Shown: positions 10,561-19,935, counted from the stretch's first letter. The stretch is 64,000 bases of DNA from Acidobacteriota bacterium (GCA_003225315.1 QHZD01000018.1:124001-188000), one strand, 5' to 3'. Notes: generated from the sequence alone by a model not told the origin. Translations and numbers: made by a program.

Positions 10561-11961
10561 CTAGTGGAGATGCCGATCGGTATCTTTCACTGCTGCTCGG
10601 CAATGTGGAATCACCCTGATGCCGTATTTGGGACGCAGCGTAACCGATGCGAAGATTTCGATGGGATGCTCCGGGACAATTTCGAGATGAAACTTCTGCT
10701 GAATCATAGCCAGCAACAACGTAGCTTCCATCATCGCAAAGGACGCGCCAACACAAACGCGCGGGCCCCCTCCGAATGGAAAATACGCGAAACGCGGAAT
10801 TTTTCCCGAGCGAACCGGGTCGTCCCTCCAGCGTTCCGGGTCGAATCGGTCCGGGTCCGGAAAGAAGCGCGCATCGCGCTGCGTCCGCCACTGCAAAATG
10901 AAAACGTTTGAGCCCGCTGGCACACGGTATCCCCCAAGCTCGCAATCCTCCAGGGCTCTCCGGCCGATGCCCCACACAGCGGGGTAGAGACGCATCGTTT
11001 CTTTGAGGACCATCTCCGTATAACGCAATCGGGGAAGGTCTTCCGGCTTCGGGAAACGGCCGCCGAGGACAGTTTGCAGTTCCTCGGCGAGTTTCGCCTC
11101 GATATCCGGATTCCGTGCAATCAAGTAGCAAGCCCAGGAGAGCGCGATGGCCGTGGTCTCGTGGCCGGCCAGGAAAAGCGTCATCACTTCGTCGCGCAGT
11201 TGCGTGTCGCTCATAGGATTTCCGTCAGCGTCGCGCGCTCGAAGCAGCATATCCAAAAGGTCTTCGCGCCGCTGGTCAGAAGAACGCCGCTCTCGAATGA
11301 TGCCGCCGATGATCCCGTTCAATTCGCGGATGGCTCGCCATTCCCGGAGCGCGAATCGAACGGGGATATCCAAACGGAACAGCATCGCCAGACTCGCGTT
11401 GATAATAAATCTCCCCGTCACGACTTCCATGGCGTGGCTCACGCGTTCTGCGGCATCGGTGACTTCCGCGCTGTACAGACATTTCCCGACGATTTCAAGC
11501 GTCACCCGCATCATGTCTTCATGGATGTTGCGCTCACTCTTTTCCTTCCACGAATCGAGCATGCGGCCGGCCGCGTGTGTCATGGCAGCCGCGTAAGACA
11601 GAATGCTTTGGCGGTGAAAGGCCGGCTGGATGAGGCCGCGTTGACGCTTCCAGAAATCTCCTTCGCTGGTCAGCAAACCCCGTCCGAGGACCCGCGCCAG
11701 CGCGCGATAGTCCTCGGATTTCGTGAACTTTGCCGCGTTGGTGACGAGCACGGTCTCGATGTCAAGCGGGTGGACCACCAGGTAGACCGGAACATGGGCG
11801 AGATGCACGCGAACCACGTCGCCGTACTCGTCCGCACAGTTTTTGTAAAAACCAAGCCAGTCGCGCGAAACTTCGATCAGACTGCCGAGCAAGAATCGCC
11901 CTTTTGGTCCAGGAGGACTTCCCAGGAGAGTTTTCGGTGCGGATGCGGAGGCGGTTGCCAT
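10561..11961 (-). CDS. cytochrome P450
   Basis: 466 aa, soluble bacterial class. Motifs: I-helix AGHETTA (oxygen activation), K-helix ETMRLYP (ExxR), the PERW-type meander and the heme loop FPFGGGPRVCVG with the thiolate ligand at Cys403. It resembles the CYP102/CYP4-like fatty-acid-hydroxylating families, but the substrate is not predictable. No ferredoxin or reductase is directly adjacent; a 7Fe ferredoxin lies 2.2 kb away. It is 9 bp downstream of the O-methyltransferase on the same strand, so the two are probably cotranscribed. Confidence 0.92.
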   Translation of the reverse strand: MATASASAPKTLLGSPPGPKGRFLLGSLIEVSRDWLGFYKNCADEYGDVVRVHLAHVPVYLVVHPLDIETVLVTNAAKFTKSEDYRALARVLGRGLLTSEGDFWKRQRGLIQPAFHRQSILSYAAAMTHAAGRMLDSWKEKSERNIHEDMMRVTLEIVGKCLYSAEVTDAAERVSHAMEVVTGRFIINASLAMLFRLDIPVRFALREWRAIRELNGIIGGIIRERRSSDQRREDLLDMLLRARDADGNPMSDTQLRDEVMTLFLAGHETTAIALSWACYLIARNPDIEAKLAEELQTVLGGRFPKPEDLPRLRYTEMVLKETMRLYPAVWGIGRRALEDCELGGYRVPAGSNVFILQWRTQRDARFFPDPDRFDPERWRDDPVRSGKIPRFAYFPFGGGPRVCVGASFAMMEATLLLAMIQQKFHLEIVPEHPIEIFASVTLRPKYGIRVIPHCRAAVKDTDRHLH

Positions 11962-11970
11962 AACTTGTGT

Positions 11971-12627
11971 TTAATTCTTCTGGCACACGGTGACGCCGTC
12001 GCGCAGCGGAAGCAAAACTGGGTAGAGCTGCTTCGTTGCGTAGACGAGCCGGTTGAATTCCTGAATTCCTTGCGTGTCAAGGTCATCCGGCGCGGCCGGC
12101 CGTGCCGCTTTTCCCGACCACAGCGTGTTGTCGGTAATGAACAATCCGCCTCGGCGAAGCTTGGGCAGTGCCACCCGCAGCGCGGCAGGGTATTGGCGCT
12201 TGTCGATGTCGTTGAAGATCAGGTCAAATGTGCCCGGCGATTTTTTCAGCAGTTCAAGCGCGTCGCCGACGCGCACGTCAATGCGTTTACCGACGCCTGC
12301 CCGGCGGAAATAATCCTTCGCGCGCCGCGCTTTTTCCGGATCGCCATCCGTGTAAGTCACTTTTCCCTTTGGCCCCGCCGCGCGCGCCAGCCAGATGGTG
12401 GAATACCCAATGGCCGAGCCCATCTCAAAAATCCGCTTTGCGCCAGACACCTGCACGAAGAGCGTCAGCATGCGCGCCACGGCCGGGCCAATAATCGGAA
12501 CGCGGTTCTGCGCGGCGTAATCTTCGATCTCGGTGACCACCGCATCACGTTCCGGCAGAAGCTGGTAAACATACTCCTCGACGTCGTCCTGAATGTAGCC
12601 GCTGCGCAAATTCTCCGTGCGAATCAT
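11971..12627 (-). CDS. SAM-dependent O-methyltransferase (COMT/CCoAMT-like)
   Basis: 218 aa. It belongs to the small class-I O-methyltransferases (PF01596 type). The glycine-rich SAM loop is FEMGSAIGYSTIWLA, the acidic SAM-ribose position is in YTDGD, and the metal/substrate region is FNDIDKRQYP then FITDNTLWSG. Such enzymes methylate a hydroxyl of catechol-like acceptors in a divalent-metal-dependent way; the acceptor here is unknown. Its start overlaps the stop of the metallo-hydrolase by 4 nt, and the P450 follows, forming a hydrolase-methyltransferase-P450 unit. Confidence 0.88.
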   Translation of the reverse strand: MIRTENLRSGYIQDDVEEYVYQLLPERDAVVTEIEDYAAQNRVPIIGPAVARMLTLFVQVSGAKRIFEMGSAIGYSTIWLARAAGPKGKVTYTDGDPEKARRAKDYFRRAGVGKRIDVRVGDALELLKKSPGTFDLIFNDIDKRQYPAALRVALPKLRRGGLFITDNTLWSGKAARPAAPDDLDTQGIQEFNRLVYATKQLYPVLLPLRDGVTVCQKN

Positions 12628-13337
12628 AGTTTTTCTCCCGGCTTCAGCGCGTAAATTTTTAGCCCTTTGATTTTCTTTGCCTCTTTTCGCAGTGCTTCCG
12701 CAGTTCCTGTCAAGAAAGGGAACGTGGCGTAGTGCATCGGCACGACATGCTTCACGCCAAGCAGGCGGATGGCATACGCCGCTTCGCCCGGGCCCATGGT
12801 GAAGCGGTCGCCGATCGGCAGCATCGCGAGGTCCGGCATGTAGAGTTCGCCGATCAGTTTCATGTCGCCGAAAAGCGCCGTATCACCCGCGTGATACACC
12901 TTGAACCCGCCGGGCATGCGAATGATATACCCCGCGGGCTCGCCGCCATAATGCCGCACGCCGTTATCGTCAATCGAATTCGAATGAAACGCGTGCGTCA
13001 TGGTGATCTCAAAATCACCGATTGTTTGCGAGCCGCCCTTGCCCATCGGGCAAGTTTCTTCTCCAAAACCTTTGCTTTCGATCCACAGGCAAGTCTCAAA
13101 CATCGCCGCGATTTTCGGCCTGAACTGCTTGGCCAGCGCCAGAAGATCGCCCAGGTGGTCGGTATGCGCATGAGTCAGGAAAATGGCGTCCAATCGCGAT
13201 AGTTTCTTCAGCGCCTCCGGGCACCAGGGATTTGTCGTCACCCACGGATCGATCAAGGCAACCTGGCCCGAGGGCGTAGTCAGCGAAAACGTGCTGTGGC
13301 CAAAATACGTGATGCGATTGCCCTTCGTATTGAGCAT
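12624..13337 (-). CDS. UPF0173-type metallo-beta-lactamase-fold hydrolase
   Basis: 237 aa. The metal-binding H-x-H-x-D-H motif is THAHTDH with H56, H58, D60 and H61; further ligands are probably in MTHAFHSN, HAGDTALFGD and PMHYATFP. The family (UPF0173, YtkL/UlaG-like) comprises cytosolic hydrolases of mostly unknown substrate. The GDRFTMGPGEAAYAIRLLG block is characteristic. It is first in a minus-strand set with the methyltransferase and P450; the TlpA-like gene lies 65 bp upstream on the same strand. Confidence 0.9.
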   Translation of the reverse strand: MLNTKGNRITYFGHSTFSLTTPSGQVALIDPWVTTNPWCPEALKKLSRLDAIFLTHAHTDHLGDLLALAKQFRPKIAAMFETCLWIESKGFGEETCPMGKGGSQTIGDFEITMTHAFHSNSIDDNGVRHYGGEPAGYIIRMPGGFKVYHAGDTALFGDMKLIGELYMPDLAMLPIGDRFTMGPGEAAYAIRLLGVKHVVPMHYATFPFLTGTAEALRKEAKKIKGLKIYALKPGEKL

Positions 13338-13401
13338 GAGAAACTCCGGTAGAGATTCTTCACAAAACTAAGTGATTGGGTTTTGATTGCGCAGTTCGGT
13401 G

Positions 13402-13935
13402 TTAGTTGGAACCCGGGACCAGCAGCGTTCGAATCGCTGACTCATACGCGTCCCGCGGGCCTTCGCCGAACATATGTCCGGCCTGCCTGCCGTCTTTGCC
13501 GTAGAAGAACGTGGCTGGCAGAGACCCATTCCAACTGGGAAACACCTTTTGTGTGAATTGTCGGAAGTCTCCGTCCTCGCCGGCTTTCTTCCGATAATTG
13601 GGAAACACTGGCTTATAGCGGGCCAGGAAACGCCGCATCAGGATCAAATCGCCGTCGTCATCCATGCTCACGCCGACGACTTGCAATCCCTGCGGCGCAT
13701 ATTTCTTCGCCAGTTCGTTCAGCATGGGGTACTCGTCGCGGCACGGTTCGCAATAGGTCGCCCAAAAATTGACGAGCATCGGCTTCCCGCGATTTTGCTC
13801 CAGCAGTTTCTGATAGCCCTGTGCGTCAATGATCTCTGGATCGCGCGGAGCAACCGTCTTCGAAGTCTGCGGAGCCGCCAGTGCGGTCGCCGCGGCCGCC
13901 AAAATAACTAAGAAAAGACAACTCCAAGTTTTCAT
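13402..13935 (-). CDS. TlpA/ResA-like thioredoxin-fold protein, exported
   Basis: 177 aa from the ATG at 13935, which has AAGGAAGG just upstream and gives a clean signal peptide (residues 1-20, cleavage after ALA). The frame stays open further upstream, but that part has no leader-like features. The thioredoxin motif is WATYCEPC with C62 and C65, followed by the TlpA-type EYPMLNELAKKY helix and a cis-Pro in LPATFF. It probably acts in the periplasm to reduce or exchange disulfides, for example in cytochrome c maturation. It is divergent from the ferredoxin gene. Confidence 0.85.
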   Translation of the reverse strand: MKTWSCLFLVILAAAATALAAPQTSKTVAPRDPEIIDAQGYQKLLEQNRGKPMLVNFWATYCEPCRDEYPMLNELAKKYAPQGLQVVGVSMDDDGDLILMRRFLARYKPVFPNYRKKAGEDGDFRQFTQKVFPSWNGSLPATFFYGKDGRQAGHMFGEGPRDAYESAIRTLLVPGSN

Positions 13936-14117
13936 GTACCTTCCTTCTCCTCTCATTCTATCCATACCTCTGCAAGTTGAGAAACTCCTTCCCCCCGCGT
14001 ACAATTCCCTTAGCTGCTTGTCGCGCCGGGCAGACGCGTGATATAAGGATTTTTTGCCGGTTGAGCTGTTCAGCTGGATGAGCCACCGGTCCACTGCCCG
14101 AATAAAGGAGACCCTTA

Positions 14118-14387
14118 ATGGCTTACGTGATTGCCGAGCCGTGCATCGGCACAAAAGACACCGCGTGCGTGGATGTCTGCCCGGTGGACTGCATCCATCC
14201 GCGCAAGGATGAGCCGGCTTTCGAGTCGGAGACTCAACTTTATATCCACCCGACCGAATGCATCGATTGTGGCGCTTGCGTACCTGTTTGCCCCGTGACT
14301 GCTATTTTCGCGCTGGAAGACCTGCCGGAAAAGTGGAACAGCTTCACTCCGATCAACGCCGATTGGTACGCAAAACAAGGGAAGTAG
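14118..14387 (+). CDS. 7Fe-type ferredoxin
   Basis: 89 aa with AAAGGAGA at 7-8 nt before the ATG. The cysteines are C9, C17, C21 and C25, then C48, C51, C54 and C58. The first spacing (C-x7-C-x3-C-P, then a remote Cys) is that of the [3Fe-4S] site, and the second (C-x2-C-x2-C-x3-CP) is a [4Fe-4S] site, so it resembles the Azotobacter FdI class. It carries electrons in the cytosol; the nearby P450 is a possible but unproven partner. A clear intrinsic terminator follows, so it is probably monocistronic. Confidence 0.93.
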   Translation: MAYVIAEPCIGTKDTACVDVCPVDCIHPRKDEPAFESETQLYIHPTECIDCGACVPVCPVTAIFALEDLPEKWNSFTPINADWYAKQGK

Positions 14388-14426
14388 CCTGTTCTGATAG
14401 GCTCCAACAGGTCTTCTGCAATTTTT

Positions 14427-14457
14427 GGCGGCACGCTGCGGTGTGCCGCCCTTTTTT
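14427..14457 (+). terminator. intrinsic terminator of the ferredoxin gene
   Basis: A perfect 8-bp stem GGCGGCAC (14427-14434) / GTGCCGCC (14443-14450) with an 8-nt loop is followed by a run of six T after one C. It lies 40 bp after the ferredoxin stop. It also argues against starting the next gene upstream of this point. Confidence 0.9.
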
Positions 14458-14548
14458 CGTGCGTGCCTTCCTTGATTCCGGCCTCCACGCCAACTATTTT
14501 TACCGAGGGATCATCTACCATCCTGAACGTGGCGTCCGGAGGTTTCGA

Positions 14549-16324
14549 TTGAAGCTTGCAAGGAAGTGTCTGGCTTCGGCCATTTCTCTATTCAGCTTTG
14601 CTGCTTTTTCGTTGGCTTCGGCCCAGACTCCACCCGCGCACAAACCGCGGCCCCAACGGAGTTCCTTTACACTGGAAGGCCAATGGAGCGGTTCGCTTCA
14701 AGCCGGCGAAGCGATGCTCCATCTCGTTCTCCACGTCACAAAAGCCGAAGACGGTTCTCTCAAAGCCACCATTGATAGCCTGGATCAAGGCGTCTACGGC
14801 ATCGAAGTGACCTCATTTACGCAAAAAGGTGCAATTCTCCGTTTCAGCGTAGCTTCCGTGAGCGCTTCCTATGAAGGAAAGGTCGCAGCAGATCAGCGCA
14901 GCATCGACGGAGACTGGATGCAGGGCAGCGTCAGCCTTCCGCTCATTTTTCATCGTCAATCTCCGGGAACCGGCGCAAGGAAGCCTTCCGACGCTGTCGC
15001 AGGCACCGAAGGAGTATGGCAGGGCGCGCTCGAAGGCAACGGCCTGCGCCTGCGCTTGCAATTGCATGTCTCGCATGACTATCGCAAGCAGCTCGTTGCT
15101 GCGCTTGACAGCCCCGACATGGGAGTGAGCGGACTTCCTGCCGTCAAGGTGAGCCAGAAAGACGCCAGCTTTCACTTTGAAATTCCCGTGGTGCGCGGTG
15201 TTTATGACGGTACGCTCAACGGCTCCAAAACGGCCATCAACGGAAGCTGGGCGCAGAACGGTGGCGAGCAGAAACTGAATTTTCAACGCTCCGACAAGCT
15301 TCTTGAACTGATTCGGCCGCAAAATCCGCTAAAGCCTTATCCCTATAAGGAAGAAGAAATCACCTTCGCGAACGCAACAGCGAAAATCTCGCTCGCAGGC
15401 ACACTCACTCTTCCGCCGGGCCAGGGTCCATTTCCCGCCGCCATTCTGCTCGCTGGTTCCGGGCCAAACGACCGCGATGAATCCCTAGCTGGACATCGCC
15501 CTTTTCTAGTCCTCGCCGACCACCTAACGCGAAAAGGCATCGCCGTTCTGCGCTTCGATAAACGAGGAATCGGCAAGTCCACTGGCGATTACGCGAACGC
15601 GACAATGGAGGACTTTGCTGCGGATGCCGAGGCGGCCCTCGCCTATTTGAAAACTCGCAAGGAGCTTGATGCCAAGAAAATTGGCCTCATCGGCCACAGC
15701 GAAGGCGGCATGATCGCTCCACTGATAGCCGCGCATTCCGGTGATGTTGCCTGGATCGTGCTTCTTGCCGGGCCCGGCCTTACTGGCGAAGAGACCCTCT
15801 TGCTGCAGTCGGAACTTATCTTGAAGGCTGCGGATGTCAACGACGGCCAGATCGCCGTGGCTCGCGAATTCAACAAACAAGCGTACGCGCTGGTTCGCCA
15901 GGAGAAAGATTCCGCAGCTTTACAAGTCAAGTTAAATGATCTCGTGCACTCCAGCGCCATGAGCGCGTCGCTTCCTCCAGAAGCCTTGGAATCGCAAGTG
16001 CATCTGATGGCCACGCCTTGGTTTCGTTTCTTTCTCGATTATGACCCTCGCCCTGCCTTGCAGAAGACGATGTGCCCAGTCCTCGCCTTGAATGGAGAAA
16101 AGGACCTGCAAGTCTCGCCGAAGGAGAATCTCGCCAAAATCCAGAAAGCCTTGCAAGACGGCGGCAACAAAGACTTTCAAACCGTCGAATTGCCTGGCCT
16201 GAACCATCTCCTCCAGCACGCCCCGGCGGGTTTGCCCAATGAATATGGCGAGATTCTGGAGACCATGGCCCCGGACGCTCTGAACGCTATTTCCGATTGG
16301 GTACTGAGACACGCCACGCCCTGA
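14549..16324 (+). CDS. secreted alpha/beta hydrolase with two N-terminal beta modules
   Basis: 591 aa from a TTG at 14549, preferred because GGAGG lies 6 nt upstream, a signal peptide follows at once (residues 1-26, ending SLASAQ) and a terminator lies just upstream. After the signal come two similar repeats of about 110 aa (each with a W-x-G start such as EGQWSGSL or EGVWQGAL, and each ending in an INGxW or IDGDW phrase). Then comes an alpha/beta hydrolase: RFDKRGIGKST, nucleophile motif GHSEGG, and a C-terminal LNHLLQ His. Related proteins are annotated as peptidase S9/prolyl-oligopeptidase-like or acyl hydrolases. The substrate is unknown. Confidence 0.85.
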   Translation: MKLARKCLASAISLFSFAAFSLASAQTPPAHKPRPQRSSFTLEGQWSGSLQAGEAMLHLVLHVTKAEDGSLKATIDSLDQGVYGIEVTSFTQKGAILRFSVASVSASYEGKVAADQRSIDGDWMQGSVSLPLIFHRQSPGTGARKPSDAVAGTEGVWQGALEGNGLRLRLQLHVSHDYRKQLVAALDSPDMGVSGLPAVKVSQKDASFHFEIPVVRGVYDGTLNGSKTAINGSWAQNGGEQKLNFQRSDKLLELIRPQNPLKPYPYKEEEITFANATAKISLAGTLTLPPGQGPFPAAILLAGSGPNDRDESLAGHRPFLVLADHLTRKGIAVLRFDKRGIGKSTGDYANATMEDFAADAEAALAYLKTRKELDAKKIGLIGHSEGGMIAPLIAAHSGDVAWIVLLAGPGLTGEETLLLQSELILKAADVNDGQIAVAREFNKQAYALVRQEKDSAALQVKLNDLVHSSAMSASLPPEALESQVHLMATPWFRFFLDYDPRPALQKTMCPVLALNGEKDLQVSPKENLAKIQKALQDGGNKDFQTVELPGLNHLLQHAPAGLPNEYGEILETMAPDALNAISDWVLRHATP

Positions 16325-16455
16325 TCAAGGCGCCCAGTCGGCACTATGCGAGTCTGCCCCGTAACCGATTAAGTGCGCACATCGCGCATCCTCGGACCGC
16401 GGAATTCATAAATTCGCGTGACAGGTTATGATGGTAGTGAGAAAAAACTGTCCCC

Positions 16456-18594
16456 ATGCCAGAGAAATTTCACCTTGCCCTGCTCATTCACGCGCATCAG
16501 CCTTGCGGCAATTTCGAACATGTCCTCGAGAAGGCCTACGCTTCATCCTATCTTCCATTCATCGAGCACCTTGAAAAGCATCCGAAGGTTCATCTCGGCC
16601 TCCACTATTCCGGGCCGCTCCTCACCTGGATTGAGGAACATCGGTCGGAGTATTTCGTTCGCCTGAAAAAGTTGGTCCAGGCCGGCCAGGTGGAACTTGT
16701 CGGCGGCGGTTTCTACGAGCCCATTCTGGTCTCGATTCCTCCCGAGGATCAGCACGAACAGATTACTCGTCTGGGCGCCTATCTGGAGAAGCACTTCGGC
16801 AAAGTGCCCTCCGGCGCGTGGCTCGCCGAGCGCGTTTGGGAGCCACAGCTTCCCTCCGCGCTTGCCGCCGCTAGTGTCGCCTACACGCTTGTTGATGACA
16901 TTCACTTCCTCGCTGCTGGCTTCGAGCCCGAGGAACTTTTTGGCGCTTATATCGCCGAAGACCGTGGCAAGACCGTGTGGCTCTATCCCGGGCAGAAAGC
17001 TCTCCGCTATCTCATTCCTTTCGGCAAGGTCGAGGACGTCATTGCTTATCTACGCGATGCCGCTGCCGTCCATCCTGGTGGCGTAGCTGCCATGGGCGAT
17101 GACATGGAAAAGTTCGGCGTCTGGCCTGGAACACACGAACATTGCTACAAAGACGGCTGGCTCTCCGCTTTCTTTACAGCGCTCGAAGAAAATTCCGATT
17201 GGTTGGAAGTCTCCACTCCCGGCCACTATCTGGAATCACATGCGCCTCTCGGCCGCGCCGATCTCCCGACCGCTTCTTATACGGAGATGATGGAGTGGGC
17301 GCTCCCCACGCGTGTCCGGCAGCGCTATCACGAGGTGGTGAAAGAGTTCGGCGCTCGCCCGGAAATCCTTTCCTTCCTTCGCGGAGGCTCTTGGCGCGGC
17401 TTCTTTCGCAAATATCCCGAATCCAACCTGCTGCACAAAAAAATGCTGCGTGTTTCCGCGCGTATCGCCGCCGCGCCCGTTCACCGCGACGGCGCGAAGT
17501 CCTCCAATGAATTGGTGCAGGCGCGCGACCTGCTCTTGCGGGCGCAGTGCAACGACGCCTATTGGCACGGCATTTTTGGCGGAATCTATGCCCCGCATCT
17601 GCGCACTGATCCCTGGCGCAATCTCATTCGCGCCGAAGCCATCGCTGACAGGGAGACCCCCGGCGCGCTCGCGCCGCGCGTCGAACTCTTGGACTACGAC
17701 GCCGACGGTGCCAACGAACTGCTCTTCACCTCTCTGGAGGCTCAGGCGCTTGTGAAGCCCAATGACGGCGGCACCATCGCCGCACTCGATTTCCGTCCCG
17801 CGGCTGCCACACTCGTCAATTCCATCCTGCGCCGCCCAGAGGCTTATCACACGCGCTTGCGGGAAGCCGCGGGGAAGCCTGCCACTGGCGCGGTCGCTTC
17901 CATTCACGAACAGACCCGTGTCAAGGAGCCCGGCCTGGAGCGCTTCCTTCGTTACGACCGGTGGCCGCGCCACGCCTTCCGCGTCATGATTTTCGACCCC
18001 GATCGCACGCACGCGGACTACGAAATCCTCGAATTGCGCGAAGACGCCGGATTTGCCGGCGGCGTTTTCACCGTGAAAAACTCCGCTCCCAACGAAGCCG
18101 AGCTTTTCCGCGCGGATTCCCTGACGCTGCAAGGCAAGACGGACTCCGCGTCCTCCAAACTCCTGCTACTCAAACAATATACTTTCAGCCCCGCCACGAA
18201 CGGCTTTGAAGCAACGTGCGTGATCACCCTGAAGTTAAAGGATATTCTCGAGAAGCCCGTAGCCGTCGGCATCGAGTCGGTTATCAATCTCCTTGCGCCC
18301 ACGGAGCCCGACCGCTTTTTTGAAACGCCGCTCGGCAAAAAGAATCTTCGCTTCAGTGGTTGCATGCCCGGCCCAATCCTGCGGATGGAAGACGGCTGGC
18401 AACGCGTCCGCGTCTCTTTGCACGCCCCGCTCGTCGAAGAGTTTTGGGTCTCGCCGATTGAAACAGTTTCGGAGTCCGAGGAAGGTTTCGAGCGCGTCTA
18501 CCAGGGCTCGCAGATTCTCGCCGTCTGGCGCCCTGCCCTCACCACCCAAAAAACCTGGTTCACACGCCTAGTCTGGCGCATTGAAGCCTTCTGA
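16456..18594 (+). CDS. GH57 4-alpha-glucanotransferase/alpha-amylase-like enzyme
   Basis: 712 aa, the length of the Thermococcus 4-alpha-glucanotransferase subgroup. It has a GH57 barrel (about 1-290) with the HAHQP motif at 12-16, WLAERVWEP at 122-130 (predicted nucleophile E125) and GDDMEKFG at 214-221 (predicted acid D215 or D216). A central DUF1925-like helical region and a DUF1926-like beta-sandwich C-terminus follow. It remodels alpha-1,4-glucans by disproportionation or hydrolysis, probably in the cytosol as there is no signal peptide. It is monocistronic in this window. Confidence 0.92.
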   Translation: MPEKFHLALLIHAHQPCGNFEHVLEKAYASSYLPFIEHLEKHPKVHLGLHYSGPLLTWIEEHRSEYFVRLKKLVQAGQVELVGGGFYEPILVSIPPEDQHEQITRLGAYLEKHFGKVPSGAWLAERVWEPQLPSALAAASVAYTLVDDIHFLAAGFEPEELFGAYIAEDRGKTVWLYPGQKALRYLIPFGKVEDVIAYLRDAAAVHPGGVAAMGDDMEKFGVWPGTHEHCYKDGWLSAFFTALEENSDWLEVSTPGHYLESHAPLGRADLPTASYTEMMEWALPTRVRQRYHEVVKEFGARPEILSFLRGGSWRGFFRKYPESNLLHKKMLRVSARIAAAPVHRDGAKSSNELVQARDLLLRAQCNDAYWHGIFGGIYAPHLRTDPWRNLIRAEAIADRETPGALAPRVELLDYDADGANELLFTSLEAQALVKPNDGGTIAALDFRPAAATLVNSILRRPEAYHTRLREAAGKPATGAVASIHEQTRVKEPGLERFLRYDRWPRHAFRVMIFDPDRTHADYEILELREDAGFAGGVFTVKNSAPNEAELFRADSLTLQGKTDSASSKLLLLKQYTFSPATNGFEATCVITLKLKDILEKPVAVGIESVINLLAPTEPDRFFETPLGKKNLRFSGCMPGPILRMEDGWQRVRVSLHAPLVEEFWVSPIETVSESEEGFERVYQGSQILAVWRPALTTQKTWFTRLVWRIEAF

Positions 18595-18966
18595 TTTTTC
18601 GTCGTCGCGCCTCCCCAGTACCCGGCTGTTCGATCTGCCGCTTTCTCCTTGACTTTTCTTTAATCCATGTTATATTTTACTTGTAGATACCTACGTCGTC
18701 CCAATAGAGAACACTAACTCTCATTTTCACCGACGACAACCCCACTTTTCTGGACTAACTCTTTTCCTTTGATGAAGTTAACATATTGCTCTACCAGGTG
18801 ATGCAATTTGCGGCTCTTTAGAATCAGACACTTAAGTGGAACCCATTTTGTAAGCCCTTTGTTTTGCTAATCATAATGGGGGTGGGGGGGGTACGCTCCT
18901 ACTTACGTGGGGGTGGGAACACGAGTCACCAGGTCGCCAGTCGCGAATCACAAGTCACGACTCAAC
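18595..18966. other. non-coding spacer, AT-rich then G-rich
   Basis: 372 bp between convergent genes without a credible ORF. The first half is markedly AT-richer than its surroundings and has a promoter-like sequence at 18649-18676. The second half has G tracts at 18878-18917 and a degenerate GTCACNA-like repetitive stretch at about 18922-18962. No terminator hairpin for the GH57 gene is evident. It may encode an RNA, or be decayed sequence. Confidence 0.5.
18649..18676 (+). promoter_or_regulatory. sigma70-like promoter with no ORF downstream
   Basis: TTGACT, a 16-bp spacer, then TATATT. It is among the best matches to the housekeeping consensus in the window. It faces about 280 bp of non-coding sequence and then the 3' end of egtD on the other strand, so a transcript would be non-coding and partly antisense to egtD. 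Confidence 0.4.
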
Positions 18967-19935
18967 TTACTCCGCAATCAACAGATTTTGCGCGAAGGGC
19001 CACTCCGTATCGATCCATTGCCCATCGCAGCGGAATCCTGTGCGCGCCGCCATCTCTGGAATTTCTTCGGCTTGGTACTTGTGCGAGCTTTCTGTCCAGA
19101 TCGTTTCGTCTTCGTCCAGCATGACGCGAAGGCTCGCCGCCGGAACGTGTACCGTTTGCCGACGGGTCGAGCGCAAATGCATTTCGATGCGCCGCTCCGC
19201 GAAATTCCAGAGCGCCTCGTGCCGGAAGCATCTCAAATCAAAATCCGCGTCCAGCTCCCGGTTGATGCGCGCCAGCAAATTCAGGTTGAACGCCGCTGTC
19301 ACGCCAGCGGGATCATCATAAGCTAGCATTTGCAGCTCAACGTCTTTCTCCAGGTCCGTGCCAAGCAGCAACGCATCTCCCGGCTGGAGAATTTCCCTCA
19401 TTTCTCGCAAAAACGTTTCGCCCGCATCGCGATCAAAATTGCCGATGGTGCTCCCGAGAAACAAAACGAGCAGATGATCCTCCTCTGCTCGCCCTTCGGC
19501 CACCGTGCGCAATCCTTCGAGGTACGGTTGTTCGTACCCCACGATGCTGACCATATCGATGTGCCCTAGTTCTTTTTCGCACGCCGCCAGCGCAAACGGC
19601 GAAATTTCGATGGGGTAGTAATACGTCTTCTGCCGCCGCGAAAGCGCTTCGAGGATCCATCGCGTCTTTTTTCCCGAGCCGCTGCCGAGCTCCGCCACCT
19701 GAACCGGCGAAGGCAGCCTGCTCACAATCTCTCCCGCATGCTTTTCCAGGAGCCGCGCGTCGGCGCGCGTGAGCCCATACTCCGGCAAAACACAAATCGC
19801 CTCGAACAGAGCCGAGCCCACTTCGTCGTACAAATATTTTGACGGCAGTTCTCTTTGCCCAGCTTTGGTGAGGCTCTCGCGGACATCTGCTGCGAATGCA
19901 GACACATGCCGGAGCGATAGTGCAGGCGTCGCCAT
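18967..19935 (-). CDS. egtD: L-histidine N-alpha-methyltransferase
   Basis: 322 aa. EgtD trimethylates histidine to hercynine with three SAM, the first step of ergothioneine biosynthesis. The SAM loop is ELGSGSGKKTR, and the family blocks LPEYGLTRADARLLEKHA, FLGSTIGNF and the C-terminal SHKY are present. The length matches EgtD (about 320 aa). It lies 24 bp downstream of egtB on the same strand. No egtA, egtC or egtE is seen nearby, so C-S cleavage must be encoded elsewhere. Confidence 0.92.
   Translation of the reverse strand: MATPALSLRHVSAFAADVRESLTKAGQRELPSKYLYDEVGSALFEAICVLPEYGLTRADARLLEKHAGEIVSRLPSPVQVAELGSGSGKKTRWILEALSRRQKTYYYPIEISPFALAACEKELGHIDMVSIVGYEQPYLEGLRTVAEGRAEEDHLLVLFLGSTIGNFDRDAGETFLREMREILQPGDALLLGTDLEKDVELQMLAYDDPAGVTAAFNLNLLARINRELDADFDLRCFRHEALWNFAERRIEMHLRSTRRQTVHVPAASLRVMLDEDETIWTESSHKYQAEEIPEMAARTGFRCDGQWIDTEWPFAQNLLIAE

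Noticed and set aside
11074-12654. Long plus-strand open frame (over 520 codons)
   Set aside because: It is antisense to the P450 and O-methyltransferase genes and lacks any domain or ribosome-binding site.
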